Part shown: in pieces, positions 1 through 6,199 of the stretch
How the letters are laid out: every line of letters starts with the position of its first letter
How positions within the stretch are numbered: the stretch's first letter is position 1
Position numbers and translations under genes: made by a program
Assembly: GCA_022561355.1 (NCBI GenBank)
Contig: JADFRJ010000139.1
Location: forward strand, 1-6,460
DNA from: Chloroflexota bacterium
GTDB lineage: Bacteria > Chloroflexota > Dehalococcoidia > DSTF01 > RBG-16-68-14
Direction: 5' to 3'
DNA length: 6,460 nucleotides
Notes under the pieces: generated by a model
What the model was told of the DNA's origin: nothing
What the model saw: only the letters and a program-made list of their open reading frames with translations
The model's database searches: none

Positions 1-1
1 G

Positions 2-388
2 GACAGGATCATCTTTGCTGGAGTCCGGAACGATGTGGAGAGAATGTTCTGTGCAATGGATGTTTCTTTGATCGCGTCCGTGCCGCGAAGCGAAGGGACG
101 CCAACGACGGCCCAGGAGTCGATGGCCGTGGGGACGCCGGTCATCGCGACTGACGTTGGGGCGGTGTCGGAGGTGGTGGAACATGGCGTCACCGGATACG
201 TGGTGCCGCCCTTGAACCCCCAAGCCATAGCCGGGGCCACGCTACGGCTGCTCACCGATGCCGATCTGCGCGGGCGCATGGGTCGTGACGGACGAGAGAG
301 GGTATTGGAGCGGTTCTCGGTTGAGATCTGCGTCAAGGTTCATCTCCAGGCGTACGACTATGCCTTGCGTCGCAGGCGCAACCCGTAG
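2..388 (+). CDS. Glycosyltransferase, GT4-like (GT-B fold), C-terminal part only
   Basis: This is the last 128 residues of a retaining GT-B glycosyltransferase (GT4, 'glycosyl transferases group 1'); the N-terminal acceptor-binding domain lies left of the window, and the frame is open to its first complete codon. What is visible is the donor-binding Rossmann half. FAGVRNDVERMFCAMDVSL (residues 5-23) matches the usual 'G-x-R-x-D-V-P-x-L-(L/Y)-x-x-A-D' stretch. It is followed by the EX7E motif, with Glu31 in PRSEGTP and Glu39 in QESMAVGTPVIA. The next segment, GAVSEVVEHGVTGYVVPP, is the typical nucleotide-sugar loop, and the protein ends with the FS-x(n)-Y helix of the family. An internal ATG at base 35 is not the real start. 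The family moves a sugar from an NDP-sugar to a lipid-linked or glycan acceptor at the cytoplasmic membrane face. The actual sugar cannot be told from this fragment. It lies 32 bases upstream of the methyltransferase on the same strand, so they are probably co-transcribed. Confidence 0.93.
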   Translation, partial: DRIIFAGVRNDVERMFCAMDVSLIASVPRSEGTPTTAQESMAVGTPVIATDVGAVSEVVEHGVTGYVVPPLNPQAIAGATLRLLTDADLRGRMGRDGRERVLERFSVEICVKVHLQAYDYALRRRRNP

Positions 389-420
389 CCGTGAGCATGC
401 GAACATAGGGAGGCGAGGAT

Positions 421-1302
421 ATGAGCGATCACATCGGCCGCCAAAACGAAATTACTAACGAAGAGATCGACTACTACAGCTCAGTGGCGTCCAAGCAAGG
501 TGCCATGGTCGAGGCGGGAGCGGAACCAACCATCATCAAGCATCTGGCGCCGGCGATGGCCGCATCAGACGAGGCCATCCTTTCATTTCCTGAGCCACGG
601 GATGTGTGGATCGACGCGACTTACGATGGCGCGGCGCAGTATGATTCTTACACGTACATCGCTCCCGTAGCCGGTAAGCGATTGCTACAGCTTGGAGGTA
701 GCGGTCTCCACGCCATCAAAGCTATTCGGGCGGGCGCCCGAGAAGCCTGGCTGTTGACACCCGTTCTCGATGAAGCCCGATTCGCGGTGGCGGTTGCTCG
801 CCGCTTGGGGCTCCATCGTCGTCTCCACTGCGTCGTTGCGGTGGGAGAGGAACTGCCGTTTGCTCGTGGCAGTTTCGATGCGATCGTTAGTGGCGGTTGC
901 TTGCATCACATGCGGACCGAACGCGCGATTCCCGAGTGCGCTCGCGTCCTCAGTGCGCGAGGTAGGTTCGCGGCCTGGGACCCGTGGCGCTCGCCGTTCT
1001 ATGGGATAGGCACAAGAGTCTTTGGGAAGCGAGAGGTCGAAGTCAACTGCCAACCGATTAATGCGGCCCGAGCCCAGCCGCTCCAAGAGGCGTTCGACAC
1101 GGCGACAGTGGTTCATCACGGTGCGTTAACAAGGTATTTCTTGATTGCCCTCGGCAAGATGCGGATCCATCTGAACGAGCCAACGGTTTCGTCCATCACC
1201 CATATCGATGACTTCGTTTCGGCCTGGCTGCCGGGCCTACGTCGCACAGGAAGCAGTGTGGCCCTCCTCGGAGCGGGGCCACTCAGTCAGGTGCCACGCT
1301 GA
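421..1302 (+). CDS. Class I SAM-dependent methyltransferase (Methyltransf_11-like), degenerate SAM motifs
   Basis: This 293-residue protein has a Rossmann methyltransferase core at about residues 85-190. Motif I is LLQLGGSG (88-95), weaker than the usual LDLGCGTG. GEELPFARGSFDAIVSGGCLHHM (in 142-164) is the clear motif II/III signature 'LPF-x(3)-FD-x-(I/V)-x(4)-LHH'. ARVLSARGRFAAWDP (174-188) is the 'vLkpGG' strand-turn. The acidic residue that normally ends beta-2 and holds the SAM ribose is not obvious: the segment reads AWLLTPVLDEAR. The N-terminal ~80 residues and the C-terminal ~100 residues match no domain I know and may bind the acceptor. The ATG at 421 is preceded by AGGGAGG (407-413) with a 7-base gap, which supports this start. 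Following a glycosyltransferase, it probably O- or N-methylates a sugar or glycan intermediate. This role is inferred from context; the fold call is firm. Third codon positions look more A/T-rich than in the transporter and dehydrogenase genes. Confidence 0.85.
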   Translation: MSDHIGRQNEITNEEIDYYSSVASKQGAMVEAGAEPTIIKHLAPAMAASDEAILSFPEPRDVWIDATYDGAAQYDSYTYIAPVAGKRLLQLGGSGLHAIKAIRAGAREAWLLTPVLDEARFAVAVARRLGLHRRLHCVVAVGEELPFARGSFDAIVSGGCLHHMRTERAIPECARVLSARGRFAAWDPWRSPFYGIGTRVFGKREVEVNCQPINAARAQPLQEAFDTATVVHHGALTRYFLIALGKMRIHLNEPTVSSITHIDDFVSAWLPGLRRTGSSVALLGAGPLSQVPR

Positions 1303-1373
1303 GGGCGGCACAGTCAGCCGTGATCTGGGGGCGCAGCGCCGCAGCATCTACGGCGACCCGTGCGTGGGAGGCC

Positions 1374-1460
1374 ATGGGACGAACCATCGTCATCGGCTTC
1401 GAAATCGCCTACGTGACGCTGTTCGCCGGCTTCTTCGCGCTCGCCAAAGAACGAGGCTGA
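1374..1460 (+). CDS. Possible small single-helix membrane peptide (28 aa), tentative
   Basis: An ATG at 1374 opens a 28-codon frame whose product is mostly one hydrophobic helix (IVIGFEIAYVTLFAGFFALA) with charged ends (MGR... and ...KERG). GGGAGG lies at 1366-1371 but only 2 bases before the ATG, which is closer than usual. A GTG at 1320 in the same frame would give 46 residues. The frame ends at 1460, just before the terminator-like hairpin at 1471-1500, so it would be the last gene of the plus-strand transcript. I recognise no family. It may equally be chance, because the region is GC-rich and the peptide is very short. Confidence 0.25.
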   Translation: MGRTIVIGFEIAYVTLFAGFFALAKERG

Positions 1461-1470
1461 CCTGCCGAGC

Positions 1471-1500
1471 GTGCGACGCAGCCGTCATGCACTTACTTTT
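1471..1500 (+). terminator. Hairpin plus T-rich tail, probable rho-independent terminator
   Basis: GTGCGACG (1471-1478) can pair with CGTC (1483-1486) and GCAC (1489-1492). The loop is CAGC and a two-base AT bulge sits in the 3' arm. The tract TTACTTTT (1493-1500) follows. It lies between the plus-strand methyltransferase unit and the convergent phosphatase gene, and its T tract touches the phosphatase stop codon (1499-1501). The bulge and the broken T tract make it moderate rather than strong. Confidence 0.5.
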
Positions 1501-2026
1501 AGCCGTCGCCGCTGGGAGGCGCCTGCCCGGCCCGTACCCGCAACTCAAGCTCTTCGAGACGGATAAGCTGCTGTTCCGTCAGGATCATCTCTGGCCGGGC
1601 CTCTCTGACCGTCTGTATGGCTGAGCTTAGCCGATGGCCTTGTCCAATCAGGATCGCGCAGGCCATACATGCGCTTCTGCTCTTGCCGATCCTGCAGTGG
1701 ACGAGCACACTTCTTCCCGCCGCCATCTCGGCCAGTGACCAGCGGACGCCTTCTTCGAGTTGCGCCAGCATCGGCGGTTCGAACTCTCGCATCGGATGGT
1801 GGTAGTAGTGGACGTTTGCGTCAGCGATCGTCGACGCGTCGTGGCCGTCTGGTTCGCGTAGGTCCAATACGCTGTCGATTCCCAACTCCAACAGCAGGTG
1901 CGCGTGTTTGCTAGAGAATGTGGGGCCTTGGATGAGCTGAGGGGTGATCCAGGCAAACTTCGCTCGCAGCGCGCGGGCGGCTAGGCGCTGAAGCGGCCAT
2001 GTAATGAGACTCCGGCCACGATGCAT
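1499..2026 (-). CDS. Dual-specificity / tyrosine phosphatase-like protein (cysteine phosphatase, DSPc type)
   Basis: This 175-residue soluble protein carries the cysteine-phosphatase P-loop VLVHCRIGKSRSA, in which Cys111 is the nucleophile and Arg117 the phosphate-binding residue (CX5R); Ser118 follows as in dual-specificity phosphatases. Upstream features fit the family: WITPQLIQG (26-34) is the 'I-x-P-x-L-(Y/F)-x-G' entry strand, and LGIDSVLDLREPD (48-60) is the 'GI-x-x-V-(L/I)-(D/N)-L-R' strand. The helices after the P-loop are also normal. The family hydrolyses phospho-Tyr/Ser/Thr and sometimes phosphoinositides or other phosphates, so the substrate is not predictable here. The general-acid loop reads HPMREFEPP (77-85), where Asp is usual. 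The ATG at 2026 is preceded by GGGAGG (2044-2039) about 12 bases upstream. An in-frame TGA at 2035-2033 rules out a longer form. The gene stands alone, divergent from the transporter. Confidence 0.85.
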   Translation of the reverse strand: MHRGRSLITWPLQRLAARALRAKFAWITPQLIQGPTFSSKHAHLLLELGIDSVLDLREPDGHDASTIADANVHYYHHPMREFEPPMLAQLEEGVRWSLAEMAAGRSVLVHCRIGKSRSACMACAILIGQGHRLSSAIQTVREARPEMILTEQQLIRLEELELRVRAGQAPPSGDG

Positions 2027-2068
2027 GCCCGCTCATCGCCTCCCATAGATACTGGATTCCGCATCGGC

Positions 2069-2097
2069 AGATTACATTTGCCCGATCCGTCTGTCAA
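2069..2097 (-). promoter_or_regulatory. Sigma70-type promoter for the phosphatase gene
   Basis: On the minus strand a perfect -35 box TTGACA (2097-2092) is followed by either TAATCT (2074-2069) with a 17-base spacer or TGTAAT (2076-2071, 5 of 6 to consensus) with a 15-base spacer. The expected transcript start, near 2060-2065, leaves a leader of about 35-40 bases that contains the GGGAGG ribosome-binding site at 2044-2039 ahead of the ATG at 2026. The placement fits well, but this is a prediction by eye. Confidence 0.55.
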
Positions 2098-2247
2098 GTC
2101 CTGAGGCATTGGTTTCATCGGCTCCCTGTGCGGGTGGAACAACTGGAAGCAGGGCGCGAAAGGGCGGCTAGGCATAGCTGAGGCAGGCCGCATACGGACC
2201 ACGACCTGCCATCTGGCACCTTTCGCTGTTAATCTAGCAATTGATAA

Positions 2248-2262
2248 GTTGACTATGTCAAC
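2248..2262. promoter_or_regulatory. Perfect palindrome GTTGAC-TAT-GTCAAC, probable repressor operator
   Basis: A 6-3-6 perfect inverted repeat sits 42 bases before the transporter ATG, within the divergent intergenic region. A -10-like GATAAG (2243-2248) abuts and overlaps its left edge, which would place the palindrome over the transcript start, a normal position for repression. The length and TTGAC/GTCAA half-sites look like those bound by MarR- or TetR-family homodimers, which often control MMPL and other efflux genes. No such regulator gene is in this window, so the binding protein is inferred. Confidence 0.5.
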
Positions 2263-2304
2263 GCGGAGGCACGGGCTGCATGCGCATCTTGGGCTAGAGG
2301 CTAC

Positions 2305-4788
2305 ATGGCAACGAACGTTTCGTTCAATCACGATCGGGCACGGCCGGGGCAACATGTCCGGCTCCGCCTGGAGAAACGCGCAGGCACGTTGCCCGCTCGG
2401 GCGACGATCGAGGTGCGGACGAACGGGTTGTGGTCATCGCTGGACGGCGAGCAACTGCCGCCGTTGGCGCCGGCGCCGATCCAGGCGGCCGTGCGTCTCG
2501 TCCCGGCGCCTCGCGGCTGGTGGGAGCGCGAGGCGCGCTACCAGTCATCGTCCCCAGAACCCATCGCCGCGCCTGAGGTAATCTCCAGTCCCCAACGCGA
2601 CTCATTCCTCTTTGAACGATGGCCGCGCATGGCTGCGCGTCATCCTTGGCGAGTCCTCATAGGAACGCTCATCCTGATGGTAGTTCTTGGGGCGCTGTTC
2701 GCGCGTTTCGGAGGCCAATTCACAGATAGTTTCACCCTGCCCGGTACCGAATCGCAGCGCCTGATCGACCTGCTGGACGAGCGCTTTCCCTCGACGGCGG
2801 GAGACACCGCCACGATTGTTGTACGAGCGCCTGAGGGAGTCGACGACCCCGAAATCCGCATGCAGATCGATTCTCTGGTGGCGGAGGTGAACGCTCTGCC
2901 GGACGTCCTCGGCGCGATTTCGCCGTATGAACAGCCGGGCGCGATCTCGGCCGACGGCACGATCGCCCGGATGACGGTCCAGTATGAGAAGCGCACGGAG
3001 GATATGGAGAAGACGAGCCTCGACGCGCTCTTGGACCTCCGCCGCGAGCGCTCGACGCCGGATCTGCAGGTGGAGGCCGGCGGTTCGGTAGCGAGAGCCG
3101 GCGAGCGCGGGGGCCTGGGCCAGACGGAATTGATCGGCATCGGCGCCGCCGTGGTTATCCTGATGATCGCCTTCGGCTCCGTTGTGGCGATGGGTCTTCC
3201 GATTCTCGTCGCGCTGCTGGCGCTGGTGGCCGGCTTCCTCCTGGTCGGCATCGGCGCGTCCTATCTCAACATTCCGTCCATGACGACTCAGTTCGCGGCG
3301 ATGATCGGCATCGGCGTCGGCATCGACTACGCGCTGCTGATCATCACGCGCTTCCGGGAGGGGCTCGCGCGGGGCCTTGGCACGGAAGATGCGATCGTGC
3401 GGGCGGAGGCGACGGCCGGACGTTCGGTCGTGTTTGCCGGGTTCACAGTCGTCATCGCGCTGCTCGGGCTCTGGGCGGCGGGGATTCCGTTCGTGGCCTA
3501 CATGGGTTCGGCGGGGGCCGTCGTGGTCGCCCTCTCCGTGATCGTTGCTATCTTCGTCCTGCCCGCGGTCCTCGGTCTCGTCGGGACGCGCATCGACAAG
3601 TGGCGGATCCCGTTTCTGGCCGCATCGGCGCATGAGAGCGAGACGGGCTTCGCCTATCGGCTCAGCCGCGCGATCCAGCGAACGCCCTTGGCGTTCTTCG
3701 TGCTCTCGCTGGGGATACTGCTACTCCTCGCGGCGCCCGTGCTGGCGATGAGGCTCGGCTCCTCGGATTCGGGCAGCCGGCCGACGTCGAGTACGACGAG
3801 GCGGGCGTACGACCTGTTGTCGGAGGGTTTCGGTCCTGGATTCAACGGTCCTGTGCTGATCGGGTTCGGGTTGGACGAGCCGGGAGCGGCGGCGGCGGTG
3901 GAAGATCTGCTGCCCGTGATCGGCATGGAAGACGGTGTCGCCTCGGTCTCAGGACCGTCGTTCAACGAATCGGGCTCGGCGGCCACGATCCTCGTCGTAC
4001 CCGAGACGGCGCCGCAGGCTGAGGAGACGAACGACCTCGTTCATCGTCTGCGCAAGATCGTGCCTGCGGCCGTGGATGGAATGGGGATCGAGGTGGCCGT
4101 CGGCGGTACCACCGCGGTCTTCATCGACGTCGGCGACAAGATACGCACTCGCATGCCCTTGTTCTTCGCTGCCGTCATCGGGCTCAGTTTCATCCTGTTG
4201 ATGGCCGTGTTCCGCTCCGTGCTGATCCCGATCAAGGCGGCGATCATGAACGTGCTGTCGGTCGGGGCCGCGTATGGCGTCCTGGTGGCCGTGTTCCAGT
4301 GGGGCTGGTTCGCTGGCATCTTGGGCGTAGATGGGACGGGCCCGATCGAGTCGTTCCTGCCGATGATGATGTTCGCCGTGCTCTTCGGCCTCTCGATGGA
4401 CTACGAGGTGTTCCTGGTGAGCCGGATCCAGGAGGAGTACCTGGAGAGCGGCGACAACGCGGAGTCGGTGGCGCGCGGGCTCTCCGCGACGACGCGGGTG
4501 ATCTCAGCGGCGGCCGCGATCATGATCGCGGTGTTCCTCAGCTTCGCGTTCAGCGATCAGCGCGTGATCAAGGAGTTTGGCATGGGCCTCGCCGTGGCGA
4601 TCTTCCTCGACGCGACGCTCGTGCGGCTGATTCTGGTACCTTCGATCATGCAGTTGCAGGGAGACGCGAACTGGTGGTTCCCGGGGTGGCTGGACAGGCT
4701 CCTGCCGCATATCGGGCTGCACGAGCCTGCGCCTGCGGCCCCGGCTACTGACGATGGCGCTACCCAGCCCGTACCGGCGCGCGTCTAA
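2305..4788 (+). CDS. MMPL/RND-family transporter (two MMPL domains) with N-terminal extension
   Basis: This 827-residue inner-membrane exporter has two homologous halves. TM1 is at about 114-133, followed by an extracytoplasmic domain (about 135-270). TM2-TM6 fill about 275-428 and contain GIGVGIDYALLIITRFREGL (335-354). After a linker come TM7 (about 462-481), a second extracytoplasmic domain (about 485-612) and TM8-TM12 (about 617-782), including FGLSMDYEVFLVSRIQEEY (694-712). Asp341-Tyr342 and Asp699-Tyr700 match the Asp-Tyr pairs that relay protons in MmpL3-type transporters, so it should be driven by the proton gradient. NWWFPGWLDRLLP (789-801) is the usual C-terminal signature. The family exports lipids, hydrophobic drugs or antibiotics; the substrate is unknown here. 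The first ~100 residues precede the normal family start (LFERWPRMAARHPW). ATG 2305 is the first start after an in-frame stop at 2245, with AGAGG at 2296-2300; Met109 (2629) is an alternative that would remove the extension and sit against TM1. Confidence 0.95.
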   Translation: MATNVSFNHDRARPGQHVRLRLEKRAGTLPARATIEVRTNGLWSSLDGEQLPPLAPAPIQAAVRLVPAPRGWWEREARYQSSSPEPIAAPEVISSPQRDSFLFERWPRMAARHPWRVLIGTLILMVVLGALFARFGGQFTDSFTLPGTESQRLIDLLDERFPSTAGDTATIVVRAPEGVDDPEIRMQIDSLVAEVNALPDVLGAISPYEQPGAISADGTIARMTVQYEKRTEDMEKTSLDALLDLRRERSTPDLQVEAGGSVARAGERGGLGQTELIGIGAAVVILMIAFGSVVAMGLPILVALLALVAGFLLVGIGASYLNIPSMTTQFAAMIGIGVGIDYALLIITRFREGLARGLGTEDAIVRAEATAGRSVVFAGFTVVIALLGLWAAGIPFVAYMGSAGAVVVALSVIVAIFVLPAVLGLVGTRIDKWRIPFLAASAHESETGFAYRLSRAIQRTPLAFFVLSLGILLLLAAPVLAMRLGSSDSGSRPTSSTTRRAYDLLSEGFGPGFNGPVLIGFGLDEPGAAAAVEDLLPVIGMEDGVASVSGPSFNESGSAATILVVPETAPQAEETNDLVHRLRKIVPAAVDGMGIEVAVGGTTAVFIDVGDKIRTRMPLFFAAVIGLSFILLMAVFRSVLIPIKAAIMNVLSVGAAYGVLVAVFQWGWFAGILGVDGTGPIESFLPMMMFAVLFGLSMDYEVFLVSRIQEEYLESGDNAESVARGLSATTRVISAAAAIMIAVFLSFAFSDQRVIKEFGMGLAVAIFLDATLVRLILVPSIMQLQGDANWWFPGWLDRLLPHIGLHEPAPAAPATDDGATQPVPARV

Positions 4789-4808
4789 GAGCGAGCCCCA
4801 GTAACCAA

Positions 4809-4820
4809 CCGCGTCCGCGG
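4809..4820. other. Short inverted repeat between convergent genes (weak terminator candidate)
   Basis: CCGCG-TC-CGCGG is the only obvious dyad in the 36-base gap between the convergent transporter and dehydrogenase genes. With only two bases between the arms, the real stem would be about 4 bp, and there is no T tract on either side, so a canonical rho-independent terminator is not evident. Termination here may depend on Rho or on transcripts overlapping. Confidence 0.2.
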
Positions 4821-4824
4821 CGAC

Positions 4825-6087
4825 TTACGCCGTGGGCGTGGCGTTTGGCACGGCGTCCGGCGTGGCGGCCGCGCGGAGCGAGCGGAAGCCGAGCAGTGCG
4901 AGCACGTCGTTCGATCCGTCTTCAATGAGCGACGCTCGGGCGTCCCGGAAGAGCATCTCGGCTGGCGTTCCTTTCGCCAGGCCTATGCCGCCGAAGAGCT
5001 GCACAGCGTCGTCCGCGATGTCGAAGGCCGTCTGCGTGCAGAAGACCTTAGCCGCGATCGAGTAGTGCAGCGTTGGCTGGCCGCTGGTGAGCCTGCGGTT
5101 GGCCAGCTTGGAGAGCGAGCGGGCGGCCTCCAACTTCGAAAACATATCGAACAGCCGGCGTTGAACGAGCTGGTGCTCAGCGATAGGTACGCCTCCCTGG
5201 ACGCGCTGCTGCGCGTAAAAGAGCGCCTCCTCGAACGCGGCGCGGGCCACGCCGCAGAACGTCGTACTCATGCCCGCGTTGGCGCCTGCGAGGATGTTGT
5301 CGGTGCCGCCGCTCATGACGCCGGGCTCAGCGAGCATGTAGTGGCGGGGGATGCGAACGTTGTCGAAGAAGATCTCGCCCTGGTTGAGCGCGCGTTGCCC
5401 CAGTTTATTGAGCGGCTTCCCCCTGGTGATGCCGGGAAGGTTGAGCGGGACGATGGCCACGCCGGTACCGGCCATGCCCGCGGAGGGGTCGACTGAGAGG
5501 AACGCCAGCGCATGTGTCGCGATGGTGCCGTTGGAAACCCAGGCAGATTTCTGGCCGTTGATGACCCAGTCGTCCCCGTCGCGGCGGGCGCCGCAGTCGA
5601 AGTGGATGTCGGGGCGGGTGTTGTCGCCGCTAAACAGGATCAGATCGGACCCGTGGTCGGGCTCGGTCGCGCACCAGCAGCCCACGTACTTGCCCTCGGT
5701 GTCTTCGACATAGGGCATGACGACGTCGCGCATCAGATCGGGGTGGCCCGTCATCGCGGCGAACCTGAACGGCATTGAGGTGACGCCCAGGCTGATCGAG
5801 AGGCCGGCGTTGCCCCAGCCGAACTCTTCGCCGACAACCCAGGAGTCGCCGGGGCTCATCGCGGCGCCGCCCAGATCAGCAGGGAACCCGCGCAGGTGGT
5901 AGCCGGCCGCGTAGGCCTGGCGGAACACGTCCCACAGCCGGGATTCGGTCGCGATTACTTCGTCCGGGGGCCGGTCGTCTAGCTCGCTCGCGGCCGGACG
6001 CATGACTTCAGCGGCGAAGCGGTGGGCTTCCTTTCGCAGTTGTATTTGATCAGGAGTTAATCCCTCATCGATGTCGATGGCAGGCAT
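4825..6087 (-). CDS. Acyl-CoA dehydrogenase (FAD-dependent), long 'EPDHGSD' subtype
   Basis: This 420-residue enzyme of the acyl-CoA dehydrogenase fold would oxidise an acyl-CoA to the 2,3-enoyl-CoA and pass electrons to ETF in the cytoplasm. The order is normal: N-terminal helical domain (about 10-130), beta-barrel (about 132-245) with GCWCATEPDHGSD (136-148, FAD/substrate signature) and DDWVINGQKSAWVSNG (172-187, FAD-contact signature), then the C-terminal helical bundle with YAQQRVQGGVPIAEHQ (291-306) and VQLFGGIGL (362-370). FRDARASLIEDGSNDV (380-395) is the region of the catalytic base: where medium-chain enzymes have Tyr-Glu-Gly, this has Glu389-Asp390-Gly391. Bases 6094-6098 (GGAGG on the minus strand), 6 bases before ATG 6087, fix the start; a TTG 21 bases upstream lies before that site and is unlikely. 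The last ~15 residues are a low-complexity Ala/Pro/Thr tail. It lies 100 bases after a thiolase on the same strand, probably one operon. The acyl substrate is unknown. Confidence 0.93.
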   Translation of the reverse strand: MPAIDIDEGLTPDQIQLRKEAHRFAAEVMRPAASELDDRPPDEVIATESRLWDVFRQAYAAGYHLRGFPADLGGAAMSPGDSWVVGEEFGWGNAGLSISLGVTSMPFRFAAMTGHPDLMRDVVMPYVEDTEGKYVGCWCATEPDHGSDLILFSGDNTRPDIHFDCGARRDGDDWVINGQKSAWVSNGTIATHALAFLSVDPSAGMAGTGVAIVPLNLPGITRGKPLNKLGQRALNQGEIFFDNVRIPRHYMLAEPGVMSGGTDNILAGANAGMSTTFCGVARAAFEEALFYAQQRVQGGVPIAEHQLVQRRLFDMFSKLEAARSLSKLANRRLTSGQPTLHYSIAAKVFCTQTAFDIADDAVQLFGGIGLAKGTPAEMLFRDARASLIEDGSNDVLALLGFRSLRAAATPDAVPNATPTA

Positions 6088-6091
6088 GATG

Positions 6092-6098
6092 CACCTCC
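6092..6098 (-). promoter_or_regulatory. Shine-Dalgarno GGAGGTG that decides the dehydrogenase start
   Basis: The minus strand reads GGAGGTGCATCATG into the gene. GGAGG has a 6-base gap to the ATG at 6087-6085, close to ideal. It falls inside the frame that a longer TTG start at 6108 would translate, so the shorter 420-residue form is preferred. Confidence 0.8.
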
Positions 6099-6114
6099 AA
6101 GTGCTCAACTTAGC

Positions 6115-6199
6115 AAGCGCCTAGAAAAGCAGATAGAGCCATCTGGCCCGTAGGGAAGGGCAGCATGACCGTCTAGCGGACTCGAATCTAGGAGCGCTT
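6115..6199 (-). other. Interrupted inverted repeat spanning the thiolase-dehydrogenase gap, with an inner hairpin
   Basis: AAGCGCCTAG (6115-6124) is matched in inverted orientation by CTAG-GA-GCGCTT (6188-6199), a 10-bp arm with a two-base bulge. The right arm is the very end of the thiolase gene, including its stop codon. Between the arms, CAGAT (6130-6134) and ATCTG (6141-6145) form a 5-bp stem with a 6-base loop, and on the minus strand this is followed by CTTTT (6129-6125). It may be a weak intercistronic terminator, an RNA-stabilising structure, or chance. I see no convincing separate promoter for the dehydrogenase in this gap. Confidence 0.3.

Noticed and set aside
1208..1624. Plus-strand frame of 138 codons after the methyltransferase
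   Set aside because: It is Arg/Cys-rich without structure, starts within the methyltransferase in another frame and ends inside the antisense of the phosphatase.
1981..2355. Minus-strand frame of 124 codons across the divergent intergenic region
   Set aside because: Composition is erratic (many Cys, Pro, Arg), it matches no family I know, it overlaps the starts of both flanking genes and would cover the promoter and operator.
3100..3340. Repeated GGCATCGGCG strings in the transporter
   Set aside because: They encode Gly-Ile-Gly motifs in separate membrane helices and are explained by protein sequence and codon bias, not a DNA repeat element.
2602..3633. Long open frame of 343 codons on the minus strand inside the transporter gene
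   Set aside because: Its product is dominated by Arg, Asp, His and Gln with no fold-like pattern. It is antisense to a clearly recognised MMPL gene whose G/C-ending codons keep the opposite frame open.
6088..6187. T-loop-like string (GGACTCGAATCTA) suggesting a tRNA near the thiolase stop codon
   Set aside because: No acceptor stem, anticodon arm or D arm can be drawn around it, and part of it reaches the thiolase stop.
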